53,027 nucleotides of DNA, taken from assembly GCA_018715175.1 (NCBI GenBank), contig DVME01000111.1, forward strand, positions 1-53,027, given 5' to 3'. Source of the stretch: Candidatus Limiplasma stercoravium. Lineage in GTDB: Bacteria; Bacillota; Clostridia; Christensenellales; Aristaeellaceae. Every line of letters begins with the position of its first letter. The first letter of the stretch is position 1. Positions 38,597-47,688 of the stretch are shown one piece after another. Position numbers and translations under genes: made by a program. The notes under the pieces are model-generated. The model ran no database searches. It was not told where the DNA came from and worked only from the letters and a program-made list of their open reading frames with translations.

Positions 38597-40342
38597 ATGG
38601 AACGCATGATTCCCCTGACCATTGACGGCGTAAAGGTCGAAGTTCCGGCGGGCTCAACGGTGCTGGAAGCGGCGCGAATCGCAAAGGTCAACATTCCTAC
38701 GCTTTGCTTTTTGAAGGACGTTAACGAAACCGCCAACTGCCGCGTATGCGTGGTGGACTGCGGCGCAAGAGCATTGCAGGCCGCGTGCGTGATGCCGGTT
38801 TCACCCAATATGGTGGTGCGCACCAACACCCCGGCCGTGCGCGAAGCGCGAAAAATGAACCTGGAGCTCATCCTGAGCAATCACGAAAAGAAATGCCTCA
38901 GCTGCGTACGCAGCCAAAACTGCGAGCTGCAAAAGCTGTGCCTTGACCTGGGCGTGGAGGACGGCGAGCGCTTTGCCGGCGCTCGCACGGAATTTGCGAT
39001 GGACAAAACCTCGCCGTCCATCGTGCGCGATAACAACAAGTGCATCCTGTGCCGCCGCTGCGTGGGCGCGTGCGCCAATGTGCAAAAGGTGGATGTCATT
39101 GGCCCTGTGCGCCGCGGCTTTAAGACCGCCATCGAAAGCCCCTGGAATATGCACCTGGCGCAGATGGCTTGCATCAACTGCGGCCAATGCATCGTCAGCT
39201 GTCCGGTGGGCGCGCTTACGGAGAAGGACAACACCCAGGAAGTCTGGGACGCGCTGGGCGATCCGACCAAGCACGTCGTGGTGCAGCCCGCGCCTGCCGT
39301 TCGCGCGGCGCTGGGCGAGGAATTCGGCCTGCCCATGGGCACCAGCGTGACCGGCAAAATGGCCGCCGCGCTCAGGCGTTTGGGCTTTGACCGCGTGTTT
39401 GACACCGATTTTGCCGCCGATTTGACCATCATGGAGGAAGGCACGGAGCTCATCGAGCGCATCACCAAGGGCGGCGTGCTGCCCATGATTACCAGCTGCT
39501 CCCCGGGCTGGATCAAGTACTGCGAGCACTACTATCCCGAGTTCATCCCCAACCTGAGCACCTGCAAGTCGCCCCATGAAATGGCCGGCGCGATGATCAA
39601 GTCCTACTACGCTGAAAAGACGGGCGTGAACTGCCGCAATATCGTGGTGGTCTCGGTCATGCCCTGCACGGCCAAGAAGTTTGAGGCCAAGCGCCCCGAG
39701 CTGAGCCACAACGGAATGGCCGACGTAGACGTGGTCATCACCACCCGCGAGCTGGCGCGCATGATCAAGGAAGCCGGCATCGATTTTGCCAACCTGCCGG
39801 ACGAGGACTTTGACCGTCTCATGGGCCAAAGCTCCGGCGCGGGCGTCATCTTCGGCGCAACGGGCGGCGTGATGGAAGCCGCGCTGCGCACCGCCTACGA
39901 GCTCATCACCGGCGAGGAGCTTAAGGATGTTAACTTTACCGCCGTACGCGGTGTGGAAGGCATCAAAGAGGCTACCGTCAAAATTGGCGAGATGGACGTA
40001 AACGTGGCCGTGTGCTCCTCCACCGGCAAGGCCAGCGAGCTTTTGGAGTCCGTCAAGCGTGGCGAAAAGCAGTACCATTTCATCGAGGTCATGGGCTGCC
40101 CCGGCGGTTGCGTCAACGGCGGCGGCCAGCCCATCGTCTCCTCGCAGATCCGCAACTGGGTGGACGTGCGCGCCGAACGCGCCAAAGCCCTGTACGATGA
40201 GGACGCCGGCAAGCCGATTCGCAAGAGCCACGAAAATCCGGAAATCAAGCAGATTTACGACGAATACCTGGGCAAACCCAACAGCCACAAGGCTCATACC
40301 CTGCTGCACACCACCTACGAGCAGCGTGATATCTACATCTGA
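38597..40342 (+). CDS. hydA: HydA, [FeFe] hydrogenase catalytic subunit
   Basis: 581 residues. N-terminal 2Fe-2S domain (TLCFLKDV..NCRVCVVDC..ACVMPV), a His-coordinated 4Fe-4S site (HEKKCLSCVRSQNCEL), two ferredoxin-type 4Fe-4S motifs (CILCRRCVGACA, CINCGQCIVSCP) and the H-domain. The H-cluster motifs are L1 TSCSPGW (about residues 299-305), L2 MPCTAKKFE (from about 355) and L3 EVMGCPGGCVNGGGQP (from about 497). The second Cys of the usual TSCCPGW is Ser, the residue that relays protons in well-studied enzymes. The C-terminus is short and lacks the additional 2Fe-2S domain of Thermotoga HydA. Last gene of the operon; a terminator follows. Confidence 0.96.
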   Translation: MERMIPLTIDGVKVEVPAGSTVLEAARIAKVNIPTLCFLKDVNETANCRVCVVDCGARALQAACVMPVSPNMVVRTNTPAVREARKMNLELILSNHEKKCLSCVRSQNCELQKLCLDLGVEDGERFAGARTEFAMDKTSPSIVRDNNKCILCRRCVGACANVQKVDVIGPVRRGFKTAIESPWNMHLAQMACINCGQCIVSCPVGALTEKDNTQEVWDALGDPTKHVVVQPAPAVRAALGEEFGLPMGTSVTGKMAAALRRLGFDRVFDTDFAADLTIMEEGTELIERITKGGVLPMITSCSPGWIKYCEHYYPEFIPNLSTCKSPHEMAGAMIKSYYAEKTGVNCRNIVVVSVMPCTAKKFEAKRPELSHNGMADVDVVITTRELARMIKEAGIDFANLPDEDFDRLMGQSSGAGVIFGATGGVMEAALRTAYELITGEELKDVNFTAVRGVEGIKEATVKIGEMDVNVAVCSSTGKASELLESVKRGEKQYHFIEVMGCPGGCVNGGGQPIVSSQIRNWVDVRAERAKALYDEDAGKPIRKSHENPEIKQIYDEYLGKPNSHKAHTLLHTTYEQRDIYI

Positions 40343-40362
40343 TCGACCTTTTTATCCCTTTG

Positions 40363-40407
40363 AAAGCGCGCGTGTGTTTTCTTTAAGAAAAACGCATGCG
40401 CGCTTTT
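40363..40407 (+). terminator. Terminator of the hydrogenase operon
   Basis: AAAGCGCGC (40363-40371) pairs with GCGCGCTTT (40398-40406), inner partial pairing TGTGTTTT with AAAACGCA, loop CTTTAAG, ending in TTTT. Starts 20 bases after the hydA stop. Confidence 0.85.
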
Positions 40408-40438
40408 CGTTCATAAAAGCTTTACAAGCGTCAGTTTT

Positions 40439-40459
40439 CCCTTGAATTTCAAGGGTTTT
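40439..40459 (+). terminator. Second hairpin downstream of hydA
   Basis: CCCTTG-AATTT-CAAGGG followed by TTTT; the flanking TTTT before the stem makes it nearly symmetrical, so it could act in both directions. Probably a backup terminator ahead of the rbgA promoter. Confidence 0.6.
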
Positions 40460-40484
40460 GCCGTCACCGATGCCATTTTTCCCC

Positions 40485-40513
40485 TTGCGCTTTCCCAAAA
40501 AGAATGCTTTAAT
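40485..40513 (+). promoter_or_regulatory. Promoter of the rbgA-rnhB unit
   Basis: TTGCGC (40485-40490), 17-bp spacer, TTTAAT (40508-40513), about 34 bases before the ATG at 40547, which has GGAAGGGG upstream. Confidence 0.75.
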
Positions 40514-40546
40514 AAGTTGTGCCCAAAGAACGGAAGGGGATGTGCT

Positions 40547-41413
40547 ATGCAAATCCAATGGTATCCCGGCCATATGGCCAAAGCCAAGCGGCTTTTGTCC
40601 GCTCAGCTAAGCAATGTGGATATCGTGGTGGAGCTCTGCGACGCCCGCCTGCCGCTTTCCAGCCGCAACCCGGATTTGGAAGCTCTTATTTTGCACAAGC
40701 GCCGCGTGCTGCTGTTGTGCAAGGCCGACCTTGCGCAGCCAGAGATCACGCAAAAATGGCTTTCGCATTTTCGCCGTCAAGGATTGGACGTAATGGCTTA
40801 CGACAAAAGCCCGCGTAAGACCAAGGAAGCGCGTGAGCTCATTTCTACCGCCGCGCGCGATGTGCTGGAGCGCAATCAGCGCCGCGGCATACGCAAGGTG
40901 CTGCGCGCAATGGTAGTGGGCGTTCCCAACGTTGGCAAAAGCACGTTCATCAACCGGCTTTATGGAAGCGCCGTCACCCGCACCGCCGACCGGCCAGGCG
41001 TGACGCGCAGCAATCAATGGGTTAAGGTGTCGCGCGATTTGGAAATCATGGACACGCCGGGCCTATTGTGGCCTAAGCTCAACGATCCCCTGGCAGCCAC
41101 CCGCCTTGCCTACATCGGCACCATCCGCGACGCCGTCTACGATCAGTACGAGCTTTGCTACCGCCTGCTGGAAGATCTTTTGCGCCTTGCGCCGCAAAGC
41201 ACGATGGAGCGTTTTCGCATTGCCAACGCCGACGCCCGGGGCTATGAGCTGGTCTGCGAGGTTTGCCGCGGGCGCGGGTTTTTGATGCGCGGCGGCGAGT
41301 ATGATTTGGACCGCGCCTGTTCCGTGGTCTTGGACGAATTCCGCGAGGGCAAGGTGGGCAAGCTCACCCTGGAAACCCCTCAGGAGGGAGACGCCAATGC
41401 CCAAGCCTTCTGA
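40547..41413 (+). CDS. rbgA: RbgA (YlqF), ribosome biogenesis GTPase
   Basis: GTPase required for a late step of 50S assembly in Firmicutes. 288 residues. Circularly permuted G-domain order: G4-type CKADLAQPE first (about residue 60), then G1 VGVPNVGKSTFINRL (about residue 125), G2 region and G3 MDTPGLLWPK (about residue 170). The N-terminal IQWYPGHMAKAKR is diagnostic for YlqF. The C-terminal domain is helical. Its start at 40547 is fixed by GGAAGGGG and by the conserved MQIQWYPGHM opening. It overlaps rnhB by 17 bases; the rbgA-rnhB pairing is the classic Firmicutes order. Confidence 0.96.
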   Translation: MQIQWYPGHMAKAKRLLSAQLSNVDIVVELCDARLPLSSRNPDLEALILHKRRVLLLCKADLAQPEITQKWLSHFRRQGLDVMAYDKSPRKTKEARELISTAARDVLERNQRRGIRKVLRAMVVGVPNVGKSTFINRLYGSAVTRTADRPGVTRSNQWVKVSRDLEIMDTPGLLWPKLNDPLAATRLAYIGTIRDAVYDQYELCYRLLEDLLRLAPQSTMERFRIANADARGYELVCEVCRGRGFLMRGGEYDLDRACSVVLDEFREGKVGKLTLETPQEGDANAQAF

Positions 41414-42038
41414 GAAACGCCTGTTGCATTTGCATAGTCTCGTGGCCTATGACGCGTCGTTTGACGGCTTTGGCACGACGCTAGCCGGCATGGACGAGGC
41501 GGGACGCGGCCCGTTGATGGGCCCTGTTGTGGCGGCCTGCGTAATTCTGCCGCGCGAGCCTGTGCTGGAATGGGTGGACGACAGCAAACGCCTCAGCGCC
41601 GCGCGCCGCGAAGAAATGGAGAGGCGCATACGGGAGGTGGCGCTGTATGTCGGCGTGGGGGAAGCTGGGCCGGAGGAGATTGACCGGTGGAACATCCTGG
41701 GCGCGACGCGCCTGGCCATGCGCCGTGCGGCGGCCGCTGCCCCGGCGACGCTGTGCATCGTGGACGCTGTGACCGGTCTGGATGTGCCTTTTAAGATTCA
41801 TAGCATTGCCCACGCTGACGCCACCAGCTACCATGTGGCGGCGGCCAGCATTGTCGCCAAGGTTGCGCGCGACCGTCAAATGGCGTCTTATGCGGCCTTG
41901 TATCCAGGGTACGGCTTTGAACGAAACATGGGCTATGCAACGTCGGAGCACTTGGCGGCGCTCAAAACGCTCGGGCCGACGCCTGTGCATCGAAAAAGCT
42001 TTATCACCAAATGGTGCGGAGAGGAAGCGATACCGTGA
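41397..42038 (+). CDS. rnhB: Ribonuclease HII
   Basis: Cleaves RNA in RNA-DNA hybrids, including single ribonucleotides in DNA. 213 residues. Active-site residues: GMDEAGRGPLMGPV (Asp-Glu-x-Gly motif), VDDSKRLSAARRE, CIVDAVTGL (third acidic residue) and HADATSYHVAAASIVAKVARD (fourth Asp). PGYGFERNMGYATSEHLAAL is the usual C-terminal signature. The ATG at 41397 has AGGAGGGAG eight bases upstream inside the end of rbgA. Its stop overlaps the GTG of the following large gene (GTGA). Confidence 0.96.
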   Translation: MPKPSEKRLLHLHSLVAYDASFDGFGTTLAGMDEAGRGPLMGPVVAACVILPREPVLEWVDDSKRLSAARREEMERRIREVALYVGVGEAGPEEIDRWNILGATRLAMRRAAAAAPATLCIVDAVTGLDVPFKIHSIAHADATSYHVAAASIVAKVARDRQMASYAALYPGYGFERNMGYATSEHLAALKTLGPTPVHRKSFITKWCGEEAIP

Positions 42039-45000
42039 AACGAGCTTGGGCCTTGTTTCTCCTGCTGCTATTGCTGCCGGCCTTGTGCCTCAACGCGCTG
42101 GCGGAAGAAACCGAGCTGCTTGAAAACGGCGGTTTTGAAATCCTGGACGACACCGGCCGTCCCGAAGGCTGGTACACCAACGCCTATCATGCGCAGGAGG
42201 GGTATTCCCGCTTGACGGTGACCACCGAGGAAGCCAGGAGCGGGCAATATAGCGTCCTGGTGGAAAACGCCACCGCCAACGACGCGCGATTCATTTGCAC
42301 GGTCAACGTCAAGCCCAATACCATGTACCGTCTCAGCGGTTACGTGCTGGTTTCATCAATGGAGGATGTTGGGAACGGCGCGAATTTTGCCATTGAGGAT
42401 ATCTATTCGGTGTCCGAATGCTTATACGATACCGGCGGCGAATGGCAGCGCATCGAATGGTACGGACTGACCGGCGACAGCCAAACGTCTGTCACCATCG
42501 GCGTGCGCGTGGGCGGTTACAGCGCCGAAAGCGTGGGCAAAGCCTATTTTGACGACCTTTCGCTTGTGGAAGTGACCAGTCTGCCACAAGGCGTTGTGGC
42601 AGATCTATGGTATAAGGATACGACACCCGCGCCTTCTGCCGCGTCCAACGAAGCGCAAACGCACACGCTTTGGCTGGTGCTGATAGACGCGGCCTTTTTG
42701 CTGGCGCTGCTGATGGTTCGGCCTTTGCTTAAAAGCCGGGAGCATCCGGCCAGCAACGTGATCTTTGGCGTTTTTTTGGCGATTTGCTTGATGCTGCGCG
42801 TCATCATTGCCCTAACGGTCAGCGGCTATGAAGTGGATATCAATTGCTTCTTAAGCTGGGGGACCCGTATGGCGCAGGTGGGCCCGACGGAGTTTTACGC
42901 AGCGGATTATTTTTGCGACTACCCGCCGGGATTCCTGTTGTTGCTTTTGCCGTTCGGCTGGCTGATGAATGCGGCGAATCAGGCGGGCACGGGCGTTCTT
43001 GTGCTGCTGGTCAAAGCCCTGCCCATCCTGTGCGACCTGCTGGGCGCCATGTTTCTATACACCTTTGCAAAAAAACGCTTAGGCGGCGTTCCCGCCATCG
43101 CGCTGGCCATGCTGTACGCCCTGAACCCTGCCACGCTGGTCAACGGCGCCGCCTGGGGCCAAATGGACAGCGTGCTCGCGCTCTTGCTGCTGCTGGTGAC
43201 CGGCTTCGCCATCCGCCGTGAATGGCGGGCGGCGATTCCGCTGTATGTGCTGGCGTTGCTGATTAAGCCGCAAGCTTTGCTGGTCGCACCAATAGGCGGC
43301 GCGTATCTGCTGGTCTGCTTCCTTCAAAAACAGGAGCCTGCCCAACGCCGCAAGGAAGCCATCCATGCGCTTTGGGGGCTTGGTTTGGCCGTTGTGGTGG
43401 CCGCAGCGGTGGTAACGCCTTTTGCCATTCACAAGGAAAACCCGCTTGTGTGGCTGTTTGAACTGTACCGCACGACGACGACGTTTTACAGCTACGCGAC
43501 CATCAATACGGCTAACCTTTACTATCTGGCGGGAGCCAACTGGACTTCCCTAAGCCAGGAAGCCCCCGGACTGCTGTGCGCGCTTACGGCGCTGCTTTCG
43601 GGCGTTTGCGGTGTGTGGCTCATGCTTCGCGGCCCGGTGCAGATCAAGCGGCGCAGCACCGCAATTGCGGTTTTGTGCTTGGTGCTTTGCGGCGTGCAGG
43701 TCGCGCTTTGGGCCTTTGGCGCGACTTACGGAACGTACGGCTATCTGATGATGGGCTTCGCGTTCCTCTATGCGCTGCTTTGCCTGATCTATGATCCCCG
43801 ACCTGAGACGCTGCCTTTTACGATGGCGCTGGCGCTGATTGGGGTGTATATGCTGGGATGCATGGTTCACGAGCGCTACCTGTTCCCGGCGCTGCCGCTG
43901 TTGATTATGGGCTACACGCTGACCCGGGACAAGCGTTTGCTCTTATTGTGCGGCGGTCTTTCAGCGACGACGTTCCTCAATGTGTCCATCATTTTGGACA
44001 ATGCCATCGTCCTGGGTGCGCAGCAAGGGCATTTGAACAATGACACCATGGCGCTCAACATCATCCTGTGCATCCTCAACCTGCTCTTGCTTCTATATGC
44101 CGGTTATATCGGCCTCACGGGGCTTCGTCCTTCGCCGGAGCGCAAGGAAGCCAAAGCGGAGGAAACCACGGAGGATCCTTCCTCCTACCGTGATATGCTG
44201 CTGCATCCCGGGGACGCGCGCATGCGTTTGGGCGCGAAGGACTACCTCATCATGGGCGTTACGACGGCGCTGTACGCGGCGCTGGCCTTTACCAACCTGG
44301 GCAGCACCGTCGCGCCGCAAACCGCTTGGGTGTCGACCTCGGCGGACGAACAGGTGGTATTGGAACTGGAGGACGTGCAGACCTTCTCCATGCTTTACTA
44401 CGCCGGGGTATGCGATAACGATTTCAGCATTTCCATCAGTCAGGACGGGCTGAACTGGTCGGAGCCTGTGCCGTGCCGCATGCGGCAAGGGCTATGCTAT
44501 CGCTGGCTATATGCGCTTCGATATGACGATTCCGGTTCGACGGTGGAATACACCAGCGATTCGCCGGAAAATGTGCTATGGTTTACCGGCAAATACCTGC
44601 GCATCCATGCGCAAGCGGCTGGGCTGAACTTGTGGGAAGTTGTGCTTCGGGACAAGGAGGGAAACAACCTTCCCGTGACTGTGGCCAGCCATACCGGTGC
44701 AAAGCCCGAGCTCTTGAATGAAAGCAAGCCAGCCGAAAACCTCATCGACGAACAAGACACCTGCATAGGCGAACCCAGCTGGTACAACGGCACCTATTTT
44801 GACGAAATCTATTATGCGCGCACGGCTTATGAACATTTACATGGGCAGTCGCCCTACGAAAACACGCATCCGCCGCTGGGCAAGCTGTTGATTGCAGCCG
44901 GCATTGCGCTCTTTGGCATGACGCCGTTTGGCTGGCGTTTTGCCGGGACGCTGATTGGCGTTTTGATGCTGCCGGCGCTCTACCTTTTGGGTATGCAATT

Positions 45001-46129
45001 GAGCAAGCGGCGCAGCATTGCCGCGATGTCCATGCTGGCTTTTGCGCTGGATTTGATGCATTACGCCCAAACGCGCATCGCTACCATCGACTCCTTCCCG
45101 GTGTTTTTCATCATCCTCACGTACTTGTTCATGGTGCGGTATCTGCAAACCGACCTGCTCAAACCCGACCCCGACGCACAGCCCCGCCTCCTGAGCCGCG
45201 CGTACCTGAAAAGCCTCATTCCGTTGGCCCTGTGCGGCATAGCCATGGGCCTGTCCATTGCCAGCAAATGGATTGGGCTGTATTCCGCCGTGGGGCTTGC
45301 GGTGCTGTTCTTTACGGCGTTGTACCGGCAGTACCGCGCCAGCAACGTTGCCTGCGGCATGGATACTGAGACGCTGGAGGGCGAGGCGCGCGCCCGCGTG
45401 ATCACGGCGCAGCGCTATACCCTTTCTCGCGCGTTGCTAACCTGCGGAGCCTGTCTGATTTTCTTTGTGGCGATTCCGGCCGCGATTTACTACGCAAGCT
45501 ATGTGCCCTTTCTTTCGCCCACAGGCAAGGTAACGTGGCAGCGCGTCTTAGCGGCCCAGCAGGTCATGCTGAGCTATCATAGCAAGCCTGGCCTGGGCAT
45601 GGATCATGCGTTTTACTCTCCCTGGTGGCAATGGCCGTTCATTCTTAAACCCATGTGGTTTGCCCAGGATCGTTATGAGCCTGCGGGCTATGCCTCCACC
45701 ATCATGTGCATGGGCAATCCCTGGGTGTTCTACTTGGGAGCCGTGGCCATGGTTGTGGTGCTGGTTGCGTGGGCAGGCAAGTATGTGCAAGTCCAAAACG
45801 GATCGCTGCGCCTGCGCCAAGGCGACGGAGACCTTACCTTGCCCGTGCTTGGCATCGGCTTCTTGGCGCAGTTTTTGCCCTGGGCGCTGGTGCCTCGCGG
45901 AACGTATATGTACCACTACTTCGCCAGCGTGCCCTTTATCATCCTGGCCACAACCTGGCTGTTGGATCGTTATGCGCCCAAAAATCCAAAGCAAAGGTTC
46001 GCGTTGATGGCCGTGTATGTCGCCGGGGCCGCCGTGTTTTTCGTGATGTTTTTCCCTTATGCGTCAGGTTGGCTATGCAGCACGGAGTGGCTGGACGCCA
46101 TGAAATGGTTCTCAAAGCTGTACTACTAA
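42035..46129 (+). CDS. Large membrane protein with two fused GT-C glycosyltransferase units
   Basis: 1364 residues. Signal peptide (FLLLLLLPALCLNALA), then a carbohydrate-binding-like beta domain (LLENGGFEILDDTGRPEGW...FDDLSLVEV, residues about 28-190). First GT-C unit: membrane segments from about residue 215, with SGYEVDINCFLSWG and CDYPPGFLLLLLPFG (residues 263-300) and VHERYLFPALPLL. A jelly-roll/discoidin-like insert spans about residues 740-890. The second GT-C unit matches the protein O-mannosyltransferase (GT39/PMT) family: FDEIYYARTAYEHL and NTHPPLGKLLIAAGIALFG (about 918-950). Such enzymes use polyprenyl-phosphate sugars outside the membrane. GTG start overlaps the rnhB stop. Acceptor and sugar are unknown; the tandem fusion is unusual. 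Confidence 0.86.
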   Translation: MKRAWALFLLLLLLPALCLNALAEETELLENGGFEILDDTGRPEGWYTNAYHAQEGYSRLTVTTEEARSGQYSVLVENATANDARFICTVNVKPNTMYRLSGYVLVSSMEDVGNGANFAIEDIYSVSECLYDTGGEWQRIEWYGLTGDSQTSVTIGVRVGGYSAESVGKAYFDDLSLVEVTSLPQGVVADLWYKDTTPAPSAASNEAQTHTLWLVLIDAAFLLALLMVRPLLKSREHPASNVIFGVFLAICLMLRVIIALTVSGYEVDINCFLSWGTRMAQVGPTEFYAADYFCDYPPGFLLLLLPFGWLMNAANQAGTGVLVLLVKALPILCDLLGAMFLYTFAKKRLGGVPAIALAMLYALNPATLVNGAAWGQMDSVLALLLLLVTGFAIRREWRAAIPLYVLALLIKPQALLVAPIGGAYLLVCFLQKQEPAQRRKEAIHALWGLGLAVVVAAAVVTPFAIHKENPLVWLFELYRTTTTFYSYATINTANLYYLAGANWTSLSQEAPGLLCALTALLSGVCGVWLMLRGPVQIKRRSTAIAVLCLVLCGVQVALWAFGATYGTYGYLMMGFAFLYALLCLIYDPRPETLPFTMALALIGVYMLGCMVHERYLFPALPLLIMGYTLTRDKRLLLLCGGLSATTFLNVSIILDNAIVLGAQQGHLNNDTMALNIILCILNLLLLLYAGYIGLTGLRPSPERKEAKAEETTEDPSSYRDMLLHPGDARMRLGAKDYLIMGVTTALYAALAFTNLGSTVAPQTAWVSTSADEQVVLELEDVQTFSMLYYAGVCDNDFSISISQDGLNWSEPVPCRMRQGLCYRWLYALRYDDSGSTVEYTSDSPENVLWFTGKYLRIHAQAAGLNLWEVVLRDKEGNNLPVTVASHTGAKPELLNESKPAENLIDEQDTCIGEPSWYNGTYFDEIYYARTAYEHLHGQSPYENTHPPLGKLLIAAGIALFGMTPFGWRFAGTLIGVLMLPALYLLGMQLSKRRSIAAMSMLAFALDLMHYAQTRIATIDSFPVFFIILTYLFMVRYLQTDLLKPDPDAQPRLLSRAYLKSLIPLALCGIAMGLSIASKWIGLYSAVGLAVLFFTALYRQYRASNVACGMDTETLEGEARARVITAQRYTLSRALLTCGACLIFFVAIPAAIYYASYVPFLSPTGKVTWQRVLAAQQVMLSYHSKPGLGMDHAFYSPWWQWPFILKPMWFAQDRYEPAGYASTIMCMGNPWVFYLGAVAMVVVLVAWAGKYVQVQNGSLRLRQGDGDLTLPVLGIGFLAQFLPWALVPRGTYMYHYFASVPFIILATTWLLDRYAPKNPKQRFALMAVYVAGAAVFFVMFFPYASGWLCSTEWLDAMKWFSKLYY

Positions 46130-46151
46130 CGCGCGCGAAGGAGGATGTTCC

Positions 46152-47684
46152 ATGCTGGCAAGGACGCTATCCTGCGGCTTGGACGGCGTGAATGGTTTTT
46201 TGGTCGAGGTGGAAGCCTTCCTGTCCGGCGGGATGATCGGTTTTGAAATTGTGGGTTTGCCCAGCGCTGCCGTGCGCGAAAGCCGAGACCGCATTCGGGC
46301 CGCCATCAGCGTCAGCGGTTACCGCTTTCCGGTGGCGAAAGTTACGGTAAACCTGGCGCCGGCGGACATCAAAAAAGAAGGCACCGCCTTTGAGCTGGCG
46401 ACCGCCGTGGCCGTCTTGTGCGCCAGCGAGCCCAAGGGATTCGCAGGCCTGGACAAAACCATGCTCCTTGGAGAACTTTCCCTCAACGGCGCGCTTATGC
46501 CGGTGCGCGGCGCCTTGGCCATGGCCATTACCGCAGCCGAACAGGGAATTGAGCACATCGTCCTGCCGCGCAAGAACGCTAGAGAATGCGAGTGCGTCAG
46601 CACCGTACACCTGTACCCGGCGGATACGTTTCAGGAAGTGATTGATCACCTGAAGGGCAAGCGGCTGCTTTCTGAGCACCCGCATGTGACCTATAACCAG
46701 TTGCTCGAAGCGCAGGTTGTCGTTAACGACCTCAAACACGTCAAGGGTCAGTCCCTGGCGCGGAAGGCTTTGGAAGTCGCCGCCGCCGGCGGCCATAACA
46801 TGCTGATGGTGGGCATACCCGGCAGCGGCAAGACCATGCTGGCGCGCTGTTTGCCTGGCATATTGCCGCCGCTGAGCTATGAGGAATCGCTGGAAACCAC
46901 GCTTATCCATTCGGCGGTCGGAGAGCTTTGCGACGGCGGCGGGTTGATAACGCAACGGCCTTTTCGCTCCCCACATCACAATGTGTCCATGCCCGCCATG
47001 ATCGGCGGCGGGGTAAAAGCCAAGCCTGGCGAAGTCTCGTTGGCGCATAACGGCGTGCTGTTTTTGGATGAATTGCCGGAGTTCCAGCGCGCCACCCTGG
47101 AAGCGCTGCGCCAACCCTTGGAGGACGGATTTGTCAACATCACGCGCGTTAACGGTCAAAGCCGCTACCTTAGCCGCTGCATGCTGGTGGCTGGCATGAA
47201 CCCTTGCCCGTGCGGAAATCTTGGCAGCAAAACCCAGGAATGCCGATGCTCTCCCGTCGATATCAAGCGCTACCTCAGCCGCATCAGCGGGCCGTTATTG
47301 GATCGCATTGACATTCAGGTGGAAATGGACGCCGTTACCCTGGAGGAAATCGAGTCCGCCCGGGAACAGGAGGACAGCGCTACCGTCGCCTCGCGGGTGT
47401 TGGCAGCCAGAACGCGCCAGCGCGAACGCTACCGGCGCTTGCCTATTCACAGCAACGCACAGCTCGATCAGCGCGGCGTAGAACAATTCTGCCAAATGGA
47501 CGAGCCGGCGCGAAAGCTGCTGCGCCAGGCGGTGGAGCGGTTTCATATTTCCATGCGCACTTATGCCCGAATTCGGAAAGTGGCGCTGACGTTGGCGGAT
47601 TTGGCAAGCCACGATCGCATTCAGCCGGGCGACGTTGCTCAGGCCATTCAGCTTCGCAATGTCGAAGGCCGCTTTTGGAGGTAA
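46152..47684 (+). CDS. YifB/ComM family AAA+ Mg-chelatase-like ATPase
   Basis: 510 residues, the normal length for YifB/ComM. The N-terminal Lon-like ChlI domain opens with LSCGLDGVNGFLVEVEAFLSGG and FEIVGLPSAAVRESRDRIRAA. The AAA+ core has GIPGSGKTMLARCLPGILPPL (Walker A), LFLDELPEFQRATLEALRQP (Walker B) and RPFRSPHHNVS. The zinc-binding element MNPCPCGN...CRCSP is present. ComM acts as a branch-migration helicase in natural transformation of Gram-negatives; the gene lies directly before dprA here, which fits a DNA-uptake or recombination role. Strong GAAGGAGG site before the ATG. Confidence 0.93.
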   Translation: MLARTLSCGLDGVNGFLVEVEAFLSGGMIGFEIVGLPSAAVRESRDRIRAAISVSGYRFPVAKVTVNLAPADIKKEGTAFELATAVAVLCASEPKGFAGLDKTMLLGELSLNGALMPVRGALAMAITAAEQGIEHIVLPRKNARECECVSTVHLYPADTFQEVIDHLKGKRLLSEHPHVTYNQLLEAQVVVNDLKHVKGQSLARKALEVAAAGGHNMLMVGIPGSGKTMLARCLPGILPPLSYEESLETTLIHSAVGELCDGGGLITQRPFRSPHHNVSMPAMIGGGVKAKPGEVSLAHNGVLFLDELPEFQRATLEALRQPLEDGFVNITRVNGQSRYLSRCMLVAGMNPCPCGNLGSKTQECRCSPVDIKRYLSRISGPLLDRIDIQVEMDAVTLEEIESAREQEDSATVASRVLAARTRQRERYRRLPIHSNAQLDQRGVEQFCQMDEPARKLLRQAVERFHISMRTYARIRKVALTLADLASHDRIQPGDVAQAIQLRNVEGRFWR

Positions 47685-47688
47685 CGGC

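Noticed and set aside
36658-38880. Long minus-strand open frame (740 codons) opposite the NuoF-like gene; a similar one at 38801-40309 opposite hydA
   Set aside because: Same explanation: antisense frames forced open by the codon bias of real genes with clear Fe-S and flavin motifs on the plus strand.
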